DNA of 64,000 nucleotides, from positions 822,282 through 886,281 of the forward strand of contig NZ_JAFICD010000003.1 of NCBI RefSeq assembly GCF_017833525.1, in the 5' to 3' direction. Positions 1-8,787 of this stretch are shown here, in pieces (positions within the stretch are counted from its first letter, which is position 1; the number at the start of each line of letters is the position of its first letter). The translations under genes were made by a program, and so were the position numbers. Below the pieces are notes generated by a model. The model saw nothing but the letters and a program-made list of their open reading frames with translations, was not told where the DNA came from and ran no database searches. Source of the DNA: Duganella sp. 1411. Lineage in GTDB: Bacteria; Pseudomonadota; Gammaproteobacteria; Burkholderiales; Burkholderiaceae_D.

Positions 1-578
1 TCGCGTATCGGCCCGGCCAACTGGCCGCGCATTTTCTTGATGCCCGGCGAGACGTCGCGCGCCAGTTGCTCCAGATGGTCCGGGCACCACCAGTGTCCGA
101 CGGCGATATAGTCGAGCAGCGCGATGCAGCTCTCCAGCGCCAGGTTCGCCTGGACGATGGCGGCCTGGGTGTTGCCGGCCCAGTCCAGCGCCTTGACCCA
201 CGCCAGCGCGCCGCCTTTTTTCTTCGACAGCATCCGCTCGATCATCGCCACGCCGCTGTTGACCGCGCCCTTGAGCGCCTTGCGCTCTTTGTAGAGCGGC
301 TTGAACACGGTCTTGAAGGCGCTGCCCACCTCCGGCACCACGCCGAACGCGGCGAAGCCCAGATAGATCTTCTGATCGATCGTGGCCTTGGCGAAGCCGC
401 CGTGCTTGTTGATGCGGTACAGGCTGCCCGAGACGTCGCGCAGGTCCATCACCTGGTCGATCACGGGGATCAATGAGATCAGGCCGCCGATGATCTGCGC
501 CGACACCATCTGGTCCTCGTTGAAGTCGCCCATGATCAGGTCTTCGAGGAATTTCGTGCAATTGCTGACGAGACTCAT
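1..578 (-). CDS. Putative T6SS cargo protein, N-terminal part (runs off the left edge)
   Basis: This leftward frame is open from an ATG at 576-578 to the window edge, giving about 192 residues of an incomplete protein. Its start overlaps the stop of the preceding vgrG as ATGA, so the two are translationally coupled and the protein is very likely cargo of that VgrG. The N-terminal 45 residues hold a hydrophobic, glycine-rich stretch (IIGGLISLIPVIDQVMDLRD). Segments of this style occur in N-terminal regions of polymorphic toxins and Rhs-type effectors. The rest is helical and rich in Lys and Ala. No catalytic motif is visible in the part present, since the toxin domain would lie beyond the edge. 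The role is inferred from position and N-terminal style only. The codon usage and GC content match the neighbouring core genes. Confidence 0.7.
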   Translation of the reverse strand, partial: MSLVSNCTKFLEDLIMGDFNEDQMVSAQIIGGLISLIPVIDQVMDLRDVSGSLYRINKHGGFAKATIDQKIYLGFAAFGVVPEVGSAFKTVFKPLYKERKALKGAVNSGVAMIERMLSKKKGGALAWVKALDWAGNTQAAIVQANLALESCIALLDYIAVGHWWCPDHLEQLARDVSPGIKKMRGQLAGPIR

Positions 579-3500
579 ACCGCCCCCTGTCTTTGCTCGT
601 GCAACTGGCGCTCGCGTTCCATCTCGGCGTCCATCGCCGCCTTGAATTCCGGTTTTTTATACTCCGGCGTTTCTTCTTCCGGCGGCTTCCACGGACGCGG
701 ATCGTCGCCATACTCGACCACATACTCACCCGGCGGCGTGCCGGTCAGTAAGGCGTGCCCCTTGTCATCCAGCTTGCCTTCGCGCACGGTGCCATTCTCG
801 AAGGTGACCTTATAGGCGGCGCCGGGGATGGGCGCCAGGTCGTCGTAATGGAACAGGATTTCGATCGAGTTATCAAGATTGGCAGCCTGCGGCAAGGCCG
901 GCAGCGCAGGCGTGGCGCTCATCGGCCCGGCCAGCTCCTTCAGGCTGGCCTTGAAATCGATCTTGCCCGGCCCATGCAGCTCGATGTTGCCGCCGTCAAG
1001 CTTGAGATGGGCGCCTTGCGCGGTCAGCCGCACATGCTGCTTGCCGGCGATGTTGATGCCCTTGGTCGTGCTGGCGACAGTGAGCGCCTTGTCGGCCGTC
1101 AGCTTGGTCTCGCCGGCCTGGCTCTGGCTGCTCACCTTGCCGCTGGCCGCGTGCAGGCGGATGCCGATCTCCTGATTGGGCTTTTGCGCGTTGACCGCCT
1201 TGCCGTAGGTGACAAGCTTGATGCCTTCCTTGACGCTCGTGTAGCTGTTGCGTTGCGACGCGAAGTTGATATCGTGCCCAGCGCTCAAGCTGGTGCCGGC
1301 GGCGCCCAGCACCGCGTTGGCCGGCGTGGTGGCCGCGATGCCCGCAGGCGAGCTCAATTGCAGATGCGGCTCGCTGTAGGCCGGCGCATCGGATTCCGTC
1401 GTGCCCAATACCTCCATGGTGCGCTTGAGTTGGGCGATGGCGGGCAGCGGCGCTTCCGTCCCCGTGGCAGGTGCCTGACCGCCGACCGTCAACGTGCTGT
1501 GCTTCTGCGCCATCTCGGCCAGATCGGTCTGCAGCTGTACGCTTTCCTCGATCTGCGTGATGGCCTCTTTCGAATCCATCTGGCTGCCGGTGGCGCTACC
1601 GCGCGCGTCTGTCGACAGCAGCAACCCCTTGCCGGCGCGCACCGCGACGCTGTGTTCGGTCTTGAGCTCGGCGCCGAAGCCGGCCGGCTTGAGCCGCTGG
1701 TTGTCGCTCTGGTGCAGCAAGTGGCCCAGGTTCAGCTCGGCCGTGCCCTGGTGCGCGGTGGCGTGGCGCTGCAAGCCCAGGCGCGACTGGCCGGGCGTGT
1801 CGTCGAACACCAGCTGGTTGTACGCGCCGCTGCCGCCCTGGCTCGATTGCAGCGCCTGCGTCTTGATGCCCGACAGCGCCGCCGGGTGCGCGTGGCCACC
1901 GGCCTCGCCCGGGAACCAGGCCGGCGCGTTGCCGGTCGCCACGCCGGCGCCGCCGGCCACCTGGTTGTGCTGCGCGTCGGCCTGGCCGCGGCCGTTGTAG
2001 ACGGTGCCGAGCACCACCGGCCGGTCGATGTTCCCTTCCAGGAAATCGATCAGTACTTCCTGGCCGATGCGGGGCAGGGCGCTGCTGCCCCAGTTGGCGC
2101 CGGCCACCGGCGCCATCGGCGTGGCCACCCGCACCCACGTGCCGGCCTGGTCGTCGCCGGGCGCGCCGGTGTGGCCGTCGGGCATCGGATGCTGCAGGCG
2201 GCTATGGCTTTGCGCGCCGCGCTGCCAGTGGAACTGCACTTTGACGCGGTGGTCGCGGTCGGTATGGATCGGCGCGCCCGGCGGGCCGACCACGATGGCG
2301 GTCTGCTGGCCGTGGATGGTCGGGCGCGGATGGAGCAATTGGCCGTGGGCGTCGGTGCCGCTGGAGCGGTAGGGAATGTTGCTGCGGATGGCGTCGATGC
2401 GGTTGCGGTACAAGGGCCGCTCGGCGATGGCCTTGCCCACCGCGTGCAGGCTGGTTTTTTCCTCTTCGCCGATCAAGGCGTCGAGCAGGCCTTGGCCGAG
2501 CCGCTGCATCAGGCTCGACTTCAGGTCGGCGCCGAGGTTGTTGTGCATCAGGTGCACCACGCGCACGATCAAAAAGCTGCGCTCGTCGTCGCTGCCGGCC
2601 AGGTCGAACTGGGCCTGCCCGGTCAGTGCGAAGGTGGTGCCCGGCGCGAGCGTGCGCACGGTGCCGGCGCCGACATGGATTTCCTTGCTGGCCTCGAACG
2701 CCTGCAACTGGTTGTCGGCGATGCGCTGGCCCTGTTCGCGCGACTGGTAGGCGTAGGCGCCGGGGGCGTCGCGGCTGACCAGTGGCGCGCCGTCGCCGCC
2801 GTCCGCGCTGGCGGCGCCGACGTCGCGGGTGTCGAGCGAGCGGTAGTCCCAGCTGCTCAGCTCGATGGCGTTGGTTTGCAGGCGCAGCTCGGTGCGCCAG
2901 CGGTCCAGCGTGTCTTCCCGCATCGTCGCGCCGGGCTGGCTGAAGGCCACGCTGGCCTGCGCGTTGGGCTTGAAGCTGCCGTTGTGGTCGGCGATGACCA
3001 TGGTGTGGCTGCCCAGGCCGGGGCTGGCGGCGTCGCCGCTGTGCTCGAAGTAATGGAACAGGCCTTCCTCATGCATCAGGCGTTCGGCGAAGGCGAGGTC
3101 GCTCTCCTGGTATTGCGTGGTGATGCTGCGCTTGGGATAGACGGCGCGGTCGACGATGTCGAAGCGCCACGCCGGCGCCAGCTTGCCTTGGCCCTGGTAG
3201 GCGTTGAAGATGGTGTCGAGGATGTCGAACACCGTCATGTCCTGGAAGATGCGGCTGTCGCGTCCGCGCGCGAGGAAGGCGGTCCAGGGTTCGACGGTGA
3301 GGTTGTAGCGGGCGAAACCGCCGTTGGCGCCGGCCATGTCGATCGCGGTGACGTGGCCGTGGAAGGGGCGCAACTGATCGCGGCTGGCGGCGGTCATCAG
3401 CTCGAGCAGCACCGGCTGGCCGATCAGCGATTTGAGGGGAATGGCGGCGTCGGTCGACAACGCGGCGATCTTGAAGCGGAAGCCGGTGCCGATGCCTTCC

Positions 3501-3640
3501 TCGCCGCGCACGCATTCGGCCAGCAGCACGTCGGCGCCGAGCGGCGTAATCAGTCGGAGCAGCCGTGTGCCTTGCGAGAAGCCGGCGAGCAGCGCCAGTG
3601 GGTCGTACTCGCCTAGCGGTGATGAAATCGGTTCTGACAT
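575..3640 (-). CDS. vgrG: VgrG/TssI spike protein with C-terminal transthyretin-like extension
   Basis: T6SS spike trimer subunit that sits on the Hcp tube and carries effectors. The protein is about 1021 residues. The N-terminal half has the gp27/gp5-like fold typical of VgrG. The middle OB region carries the usual run ending in DRPVVLGTVYNG, followed by a long DUF2345 beta-helix section. The last about 80 residues (from NSIEILFHYDDLAPIPG) look like a small beta-sandwich or transthyretin-like module, which in VgrGs serves as an effector adaptor. I chose the ATG at 3638-3640 because a GGGAG ribosome site lies just upstream on the minus strand. The frame extends 20 codons further to 3700, but those codons have no such site. 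The stop overlaps the start of the next gene, the probable cargo. It is divergent from the tssF gene to the right. Confidence 0.93.
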   Translation of the reverse strand: MSEPISSPLGEYDPLALLAGFSQGTRLLRLITPLGADVLLAECVRGEEGIGTGFRFKIAALSTDAAIPLKSLIGQPVLLELMTAASRDQLRPFHGHVTAIDMAGANGGFARYNLTVEPWTAFLARGRDSRIFQDMTVFDILDTIFNAYQGQGKLAPAWRFDIVDRAVYPKRSITTQYQESDLAFAERLMHEEGLFHYFEHSGDAASPGLGSHTMVIADHNGSFKPNAQASVAFSQPGATMREDTLDRWRTELRLQTNAIELSSWDYRSLDTRDVGAASADGGDGAPLVSRDAPGAYAYQSREQGQRIADNQLQAFEASKEIHVGAGTVRTLAPGTTFALTGQAQFDLAGSDDERSFLIVRVVHLMHNNLGADLKSSLMQRLGQGLLDALIGEEEKTSLHAVGKAIAERPLYRNRIDAIRSNIPYRSSGTDAHGQLLHPRPTIHGQQTAIVVGPPGAPIHTDRDHRVKVQFHWQRGAQSHSRLQHPMPDGHTGAPGDDQAGTWVRVATPMAPVAGANWGSSALPRIGQEVLIDFLEGNIDRPVVLGTVYNGRGQADAQHNQVAGGAGVATGNAPAWFPGEAGGHAHPAALSGIKTQALQSSQGGSGAYNQLVFDDTPGQSRLGLQRHATAHQGTAELNLGHLLHQSDNQRLKPAGFGAELKTEHSVAVRAGKGLLLSTDARGSATGSQMDSKEAITQIEESVQLQTDLAEMAQKHSTLTVGGQAPATGTEAPLPAIAQLKRTMEVLGTTESDAPAYSEPHLQLSSPAGIAATTPANAVLGAAGTSLSAGHDINFASQRNSYTSVKEGIKLVTYGKAVNAQKPNQEIGIRLHAASGKVSSQSQAGETKLTADKALTVASTTKGINIAGKQHVRLTAQGAHLKLDGGNIELHGPGKIDFKASLKELAGPMSATPALPALPQAANLDNSIEILFHYDDLAPIPGAAYKVTFENGTVREGKLDDKGHALLTGTPPGEYVVEYGDDPRPWKPPEEETPEYKKPEFKAAMDAEMERERQLHEQRQGAV

Positions 3641-3913
3641 ATGACTCACACTCCCATACGCGGCGCCGTCAAACGCAGCGCCTAACTCGATGCAGTCCAC
3701 ACAAGATTACACCTTAGAATTTACTATTTGGCAAGAGCGATTCGTTTGCCGGTCACAGCCGTTGCCCGCACGATTTTCCGGGGTTGTTGCATTTCCACCG
3801 CCGAGGTTGGCATGTTGCTTCAACTCAAAAACGCGGGCCCATCGTCATGACATGATCGACCTCCTGTGCAGCCCGTTATTGCCAACAGGCATCGCGGGCA
3901 CGCCCACCCTGCG

Positions 3914-5764
3914 ATGGATGCCGCGATGGAAAAACTACTGCCGTACTTCGAGCGTGAACTGGGCCTGCTGCGCCGTGGCGGCGCCGAGTTCGCGGGGCGT
4001 TATCCCCGGCTGGCCGGCAGCCTGCGGATGCACGGCGAGACCTGCGCCGATCCCCATGTCGAACGCCTGATCCAGGCCTGCGCCTTCCTCAACGCGCGCG
4101 TCGCCAAGCTGCTCGACGACGGCCACGCCGGCTTCACCGAAGCGCTGCTTGGCATGCTGTATCCGCACTACCTGCGCCCGATGCCGTCCTGCTCGATCGC
4201 CCGCATCGATTACAGCGGCGGCAGGGAGCGCGACGTCGGCGGCGTCGCCACGCAGGCGCGCGGCACCGCGATGAAATCGATCGGCAAGGACGCCGTAACG
4301 TGCTGCTTCCGCACCGTCTACGACGCCACGGTCGCCCCCGTCGCCATCGACGCGGCATGGTTCGAACCTTACATCCAGGTGCCGTCGACGATATCGCTGC
4401 CGTCCGAGGCCGGCGCGGCGATCTGCATCACCATCGCCAGCATGGGCGCCGCGCGCGCCCTGGCGATGCAAGGCGTATCGACGATGCGCGTCTTCATCGA
4501 CGGCGAGGCCTCGTTGTGCGCCACCCTGCGCGACGCGCTGTTCATGCGCGCCGCCTGCGCCTGCGTGGAGGCCGAAGGCCAGTGGCGCATGCTGGCCGGC
4601 TGGCCGGTCGCGCCGGTGGGCTTCGCCGCCGACGAAGCGCTGCTGCCAGGCGCGCCGTCGGAACACAGCGCCTACCGGCTGATCAGCGAGTACTTCGCCT
4701 TTCCCGAAAAATTCAACTTCTTCGACATCGATCTGGGCGCGCTGATCGCCGCGGCGCCCGCCGGTGCCGCCCAACTGACGTTGCGCCTGGCGCTGGCGGA
4801 CGTGCGTCCCGACACGCCCGCCGCGCGCACGCTGCGCGGCCTCTCGGCGGACAATCTGGTGCTCGGCTGCACGCCGGTCATCAACCTGTTCGCGCATTCG
4901 GCCACGCCGATTCATGTGACCCACGCGTGCAGCAGCTATCAGGTGATCCCCGACGAGATGCCAGCGAGCGGTTGCGAAATCTACAGCATCGACACGGTGC
5001 ACCTGCTGAACAAATCGGCGCAGGGCAGCGTTGTCACGGAATTCTTCCCCTACTATTCGCTGCGGCACGACGGTGGCGCCAGCCGCAAAGGGCGATACTG
5101 GCTGGCCGGCCGCGAGGATCTGGCGCTGGGTGGTGCCGGCCACGATTTTTCGCTGACGCTGGTGGACCACGCGTTCTCGCCGCTGCACGCCGACAAAGGC
5201 ACCGCCTGCGTGCGCATCACCTGCACCAACCGCAATCTGCCGCACGACCTGCAATATGGCCGAAGCGGCGGCGATTTGCGCGCGCTCACCCCAAGCAGCA
5301 ACTTCCCGATCCGTATGCTGCGCCGGCCGACCATCTCGCACGGGCCGGCGTCGCGCGGCAGCGGTCAATGGGGCCTGGTCGCCCACCTGGCGCTGAACCA
5401 CCGCTCGCTGACGCAGGAAGGCTTGCCGGCGCTGATCGCCATGCTGCGCCTGTATGCGCGGCAGGACAACGCCGTCTCCCAGCGCCAGATCGAAGGGATC
5501 ACCGCGCTGTCGCACCGTCCGGCGACCACCTGGCTGCGGCAGGCGCGCGGCAACGCCTGCCTGCGCGGGACCGAAGTGACCGTCGCCCTGGACGAGGAAG
5601 CCTACTCCGGCACCGGCATCCATATCTTCGCGCAGGTGCTGGACCACTTGTTTGGCCTGCACGTCCACCTGAATAGCTACACACAACTGGTCGTCGTCTC
5701 CCACGACAGCGGAAAGGAGTTGCTGCGATGCCCACCACGCAACGGCGCGTTGACGCTGGCCTGA
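3914..5764 (+). CDS. tssF: TssF (ImpG/VasA) T6SS baseplate subunit, copy 1
   Basis: Baseplate wedge protein that works with TssG, TssE and TssK in the cytoplasm under the membrane complex. The protein starts in the family-typical way (MEKLLPYFERELGLLRR, then GAEFAGRYPRLAGSL). It is about 616 residues, the normal length, and ends with the family-typical ENSYTQLVV-like tail (LNSYTQLVVVSH). I take the start at MDAAMEK (3914). The frame is open to 3866 but the extra residues do not look like TssF, and no clear ribosome site helps the choice. tssG begins 37 bases before its end. A second, clearly paralogous tssF follows tssG at 6907. About 27 bases before this copy (3850-3875) are nearly identical to those before copy 2, so the duplicated unit included part of the leader. 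Confidence 0.93.
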   Translation: MDAAMEKLLPYFERELGLLRRGGAEFAGRYPRLAGSLRMHGETCADPHVERLIQACAFLNARVAKLLDDGHAGFTEALLGMLYPHYLRPMPSCSIARIDYSGGRERDVGGVATQARGTAMKSIGKDAVTCCFRTVYDATVAPVAIDAAWFEPYIQVPSTISLPSEAGAAICITIASMGAARALAMQGVSTMRVFIDGEASLCATLRDALFMRAACACVEAEGQWRMLAGWPVAPVGFAADEALLPGAPSEHSAYRLISEYFAFPEKFNFFDIDLGALIAAAPAGAAQLTLRLALADVRPDTPAARTLRGLSADNLVLGCTPVINLFAHSATPIHVTHACSSYQVIPDEMPASGCEIYSIDTVHLLNKSAQGSVVTEFFPYYSLRHDGGASRKGRYWLAGREDLALGGAGHDFSLTLVDHAFSPLHADKGTACVRITCTNRNLPHDLQYGRSGGDLRALTPSSNFPIRMLRRPTISHGPASRGSGQWGLVAHLALNHRSLTQEGLPALIAMLRLYARQDNAVSQRQIEGITALSHRPATTWLRQARGNACLRGTEVTVALDEEAYSGTGIHIFAQVLDHLFGLHVHLNSYTQLVVVSHDSGKELLRCPPRNGALTLA

Positions 5765-6711
5765 TCGGCGAGCTGCTGGAAGAGCCCCACCGCTTTCAGT
5801 TCTTCCAGGCGGTGAGGCTGATCGAGCTCGCGCAGGATCGGGATGGCGGCGCCGGCCTCGATGGCGTGCGCTTTCGCAACCGGCTGTCGCTGGGCTTCCC
5901 GCCCAGCCAGATCGAAAACATCAGCAGCGACGACAAGGCGATCCGCATCACGCCGGCGTTTATGGGCATGCTGGGCAGCCAGGGCGCGCTGCCGCTGCAC
6001 TACTCGGAACGCATCAACCGCCACGAGAAGGGCAACAGCGACGGCGGACCGCGCGCCTTCCTCGATATCTTCTCGCATCGCGCGCTGACGATGTTCTATC
6101 AGGCCTGGGCCAAGCACCGTCCCGAATGCATGGCGACGAGCGAAGGCGGCGACGGGTTCATGGCCATACTCACCGCGCTGGCCGGCGCGCGGGAAGGCGA
6201 GGCCGGCACGCTCGCGCGCGAAACGCTGGCGTTCTACGCGATGCAGATTCGCAGCCGCGCCGTCTCCGCGCCGCTGATGGCGGGGCTGTATGCGGAGTAT
6301 TTCGAGGTGCCGTTCGCGGTGGAGCAGCTGGTCGGCGAATGGCAGGAACTGCCGGCGCGCGATCAGGCGCAGTTGGGCAAGGCCCATGTCGACTTGGAGA
6401 CAGGTGTACTGCTTGGCGCGCGCGTGTACGCCTGCGACGCGCGCGTGCGCCTGCGTATCGGTCCGCTGGACAGGGAAAGCTACGAACGCTTTCTGCCGGG
6501 ACGCAGCGCGGCGCTGCATCTGGAGGCGCTGCTCAAGCTTCAATGCGGCGTGGGCATGACGTACCAAGTGTATCTGATACAGCGCGCCGAGGATGTGCGC
6601 GGCTTCAGCCTGGACGCCGCCGGTGGCGCGCACCTGGGCGTGGACGCCTGCCTGTATAGCGCGCCGCCGGCATGCGACCGTGAGGATTTGATGTATTTGC
6701 TGCATACCTGA
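5728..6711 (+). CDS. tssG: TssG (ImpH/VasB) T6SS baseplate subunit
   Basis: Partner of TssF in the baseplate wedge. At 327 residues it has the usual length for the family. The recognisable features are the N-terminal EEPHRFQFFQAVRLIE block, FRNRLSLGFPPSQIE, and the FMGMLGSQGALPLHYSE motif, all characteristic of TssG. The ATG at 5728 is preceded by a strong AAAGGAG site inside the end of tssF, and the overlap of 37 bases indicates coupled translation. Only one tssG lies between the two tssF copies. If both TssF proteins are used, they would have to share this TssG or one copy is idle. The other T6SS core genes (tssA, B, C, E, hcp, J, K, L, M) are not in this window. Confidence 0.93.
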   Translation: MPTTQRRVDAGLIGELLEEPHRFQFFQAVRLIELAQDRDGGAGLDGVRFRNRLSLGFPPSQIENISSDDKAIRITPAFMGMLGSQGALPLHYSERINRHEKGNSDGGPRAFLDIFSHRALTMFYQAWAKHRPECMATSEGGDGFMAILTALAGAREGEAGTLARETLAFYAMQIRSRAVSAPLMAGLYAEYFEVPFAVEQLVGEWQELPARDQAQLGKAHVDLETGVLLGARVYACDARVRLRIGPLDRESYERFLPGRSAALHLEALLKLQCGVGMTYQVYLIQRAEDVRGFSLDAAGGAHLGVDACLYSAPPACDREDLMYLLHT

Positions 6712-6906
6712 GCAGTAAAGGGACTTGGCTTTGCCAGTAAAGGCGAACGTGCTGCGTGTCCGCTTTGTCCCGACGCCCTGTGGCGTTTTGGTTGCACCCC
6801 TTGGGCACATTGCGTCACCTCAAAAGCGCGCTTCCATCGCCATGACATGATCGACCTCCTGTGCAGCCGTTTATTGCCGCAAGGCATTGGCCACGTTCAC
6901 TCTTCG

Positions 6907-8751
6907 ATGGATGCCGCGATGGAAAAACTACTGCCGTACTACGAACGGGAACTCAGCGAGCTGCGCCGCGCCGGCGCCGAGTTCGCCGGCCGTTACCCCC
7001 AGCTGGCCGGCAGCCTGCGGATACGGGGCGAAACCTGCGCCGATCCCCATGTCGAACGTCTGATCCAAGCCAACGCCTTCCTCAACGCCCGCGTTGGCCA
7101 GCGGCTTGACGACGGCCACTCGCGCCTGACCGAAGCGCTGCTCGGCATGCTGTACCCGCACCATCTGCGGCCGATGCCATCGTGTTCGATCGCCCGCATC
7201 GACTATAGCGAAGCGCCGAAAAACTCGGTCAGCGGCGTCACCGTCCTGCCGCGCGGCGCGGCCGTGAAGTCGCTGGCGCCCAACGTCGTGGGCTGCGGCT
7301 TTCGCAGCGTGTACGACGCCACGGTCGCCCCGGTCGGCATCGGCGCCGCCTGGTTCGAACCGCACATCCACGTGCCATCGACCGTCGCGCTGCCGGCTGA
7401 TGCCGGCGCGGCGATCTGCATCACGATCGAAAGCACCGGCGCCGCGCGCGGCCTGGCGCTGCAAGGCCTGACCGCCATGCGGGTGTTCATCGACGCCGAT
7501 GCCAGGCTGCGTGCCACCCTGCGCGACGCGCTGTTCACGCGCACCGCCTGCGCCTGCGTCGAGGCTGAGGGCCAATGGCGCACGCTGGCCAAGCCGCCGA
7601 TCGCACCGGTGGGTTTTGCCGACGACGAGGCGCTGCTGCCGGCCGCCCCCTCCGAACACGCCGCGTACCGGCTGCTTGGCGAGTACTTCGCCTTCCCGGA
7701 AAAATTCGACTTCTTCGACATCGACCTGGGCGCCCTGATCGCCGCCAGTCCGGCCGACTGCACCCGGCTCACGCTGCGCCTGGCGCTGACGGACGTCCGT
7801 CCCGACACGCCCGCCGCGCGCGTGCTGCGCACACTGACCGAAGCGAATCTGGTGCTCGGCTGCACACCCGTCGTCAACCTGTTCGAGCAGGCGGCCGTGC
7901 CGGTCCGCGTCACCCCCTTGCGCAACAACTATCCAGTGGTGCTCGACGCGGTGCAGGCCGGCGACTGCGAGATCTACAGCATCGACGCCGTGCAGCTGGT
8001 GCGCAAGGCGCAACAAGGCAGCGGCATCACGGACTTCTCCCCTTACTACTCGTTTCGGCGGGACGCGGCCGGCGGCAAAGGCCACCACTGGCTTGAACGC
8101 CGCGAAGATATCGGCGACGCCGCCGACCACGGCGTTTCGCTCACGCTGGTCGGCCAGCAGCTCTCGCCCCTGCGGCTGGAGGACGGCACGGCGTCGGTGC
8201 GGGTCACCTGCACCAACCGCAACCTGCCGCAAAACCTGCAGTGCGGACGGACCGGCGGCGACCTGCGCGCGGTCAAATCCACCGGCAACTTCCCGATCCG
8301 CATGCTGCGCCGGCCGACGCTGTCGCACCCGCCGGCGTCGCACGGCGACAGCCAGTGGGGCCTGATCGCCCATCTGGCGCCGAACCACCGCTCGCTCACC
8401 CAGCAAGGCCTGCCCGCGCTGGCCGCCACGCTGCGGCTGTACGCGCAGCGCGACAACGCCATCGCGCAGCAGCAGATCGACGGCATCACCGGCCTGTCGC
8501 ACCGGCCTGCGTCGGCCTGGATGCGGCAAGCCGGCGACAGCGCCTACCTGCGCGGGATCGAAGTGACGGTCACGCTGGACGAAGCGGCGTACGCCGACAC
8601 CGGCGTCCACGTCTTCGCCCAGCTGCTCGATCACCTGTTTTGCCTGAACGTCCACCTGAACAGCTACACGCAGCTGGTGATCGTCTCCCACGCCACCGGC
8701 AAGGAAGTGCTGCGCTGCGCCCCGCGCGCCGGCGCCTTGCCGCTGGCCTGA
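6907..8751 (+). CDS. tssF: TssF (ImpG/VasA) T6SS baseplate subunit, copy 2
   Basis: A second full-length TssF of about 614 residues, closely similar to copy 1 along the whole chain. The shared blocks include MDAAMEKLLPYYEREL, the LLGMLYPHHLRPMPSC segment, CTNRNLPQNLQ, FPIRMLRRPT and the end LNSYTQLVIVSH. The frame is open from an ATG at 6847. In copy 1 the same leader is out of frame with the protein, so the upstream codons are probably not translated and MDAAMEK (6907) is the better start. No frameshift or early stop is visible, so it appears functional. It is followed 36 bases later by a vgrG, not by a second tssG. Whether this copy has diverged for a different VgrG or effector is not known. 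Confidence 0.92.
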   Translation: MDAAMEKLLPYYERELSELRRAGAEFAGRYPQLAGSLRIRGETCADPHVERLIQANAFLNARVGQRLDDGHSRLTEALLGMLYPHHLRPMPSCSIARIDYSEAPKNSVSGVTVLPRGAAVKSLAPNVVGCGFRSVYDATVAPVGIGAAWFEPHIHVPSTVALPADAGAAICITIESTGAARGLALQGLTAMRVFIDADARLRATLRDALFTRTACACVEAEGQWRTLAKPPIAPVGFADDEALLPAAPSEHAAYRLLGEYFAFPEKFDFFDIDLGALIAASPADCTRLTLRLALTDVRPDTPAARVLRTLTEANLVLGCTPVVNLFEQAAVPVRVTPLRNNYPVVLDAVQAGDCEIYSIDAVQLVRKAQQGSGITDFSPYYSFRRDAAGGKGHHWLERREDIGDAADHGVSLTLVGQQLSPLRLEDGTASVRVTCTNRNLPQNLQCGRTGGDLRAVKSTGNFPIRMLRRPTLSHPPASHGDSQWGLIAHLAPNHRSLTQQGLPALAATLRLYAQRDNAIAQQQIDGITGLSHRPASAWMRQAGDSAYLRGIEVTVTLDEAAYADTGVHVFAQLLDHLFCLNVHLNSYTQLVIVSHATGKEVLRCAPRAGALPLA

Positions 8752-8787
8752 GCACCGCCCGATTCGCCGCATACCAGAGGAGTAACC

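Noticed and set aside
755..3616. A 953-codon rightward open frame antisense to the first vgrG
   Set aside because: The long frame follows from high GC at third codon positions of the leftward gene. The protein is Arg/Ala/Gly/Val-rich with no recognisable family, and the vgrG on the other strand is clear.
3813..3830. TGGCATGTTGC upstream of tssF as a sigma-54 promoter
   Set aside because: The spacing between the GG and GC elements is six bases, not ten, so it does not fit a -24/-12 promoter.
3852..3913. The leader MIDLLCS before tssF copy 1 as the true protein start
   Set aside because: In copy 1 that ATG is out of frame with TssF, although the leader is shared with copy 2. The in-frame MDAAMEK matches the family start in both copies.
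6842..6870. An AGGAGGT-like ribosome site followed by ATG on the minus strand in both tssF leaders
   Set aside because: The minus-strand frame stops after two codons in copy 1 and has no recognisable protein in copy 2. Probably a chance reverse complement within the conserved leader.
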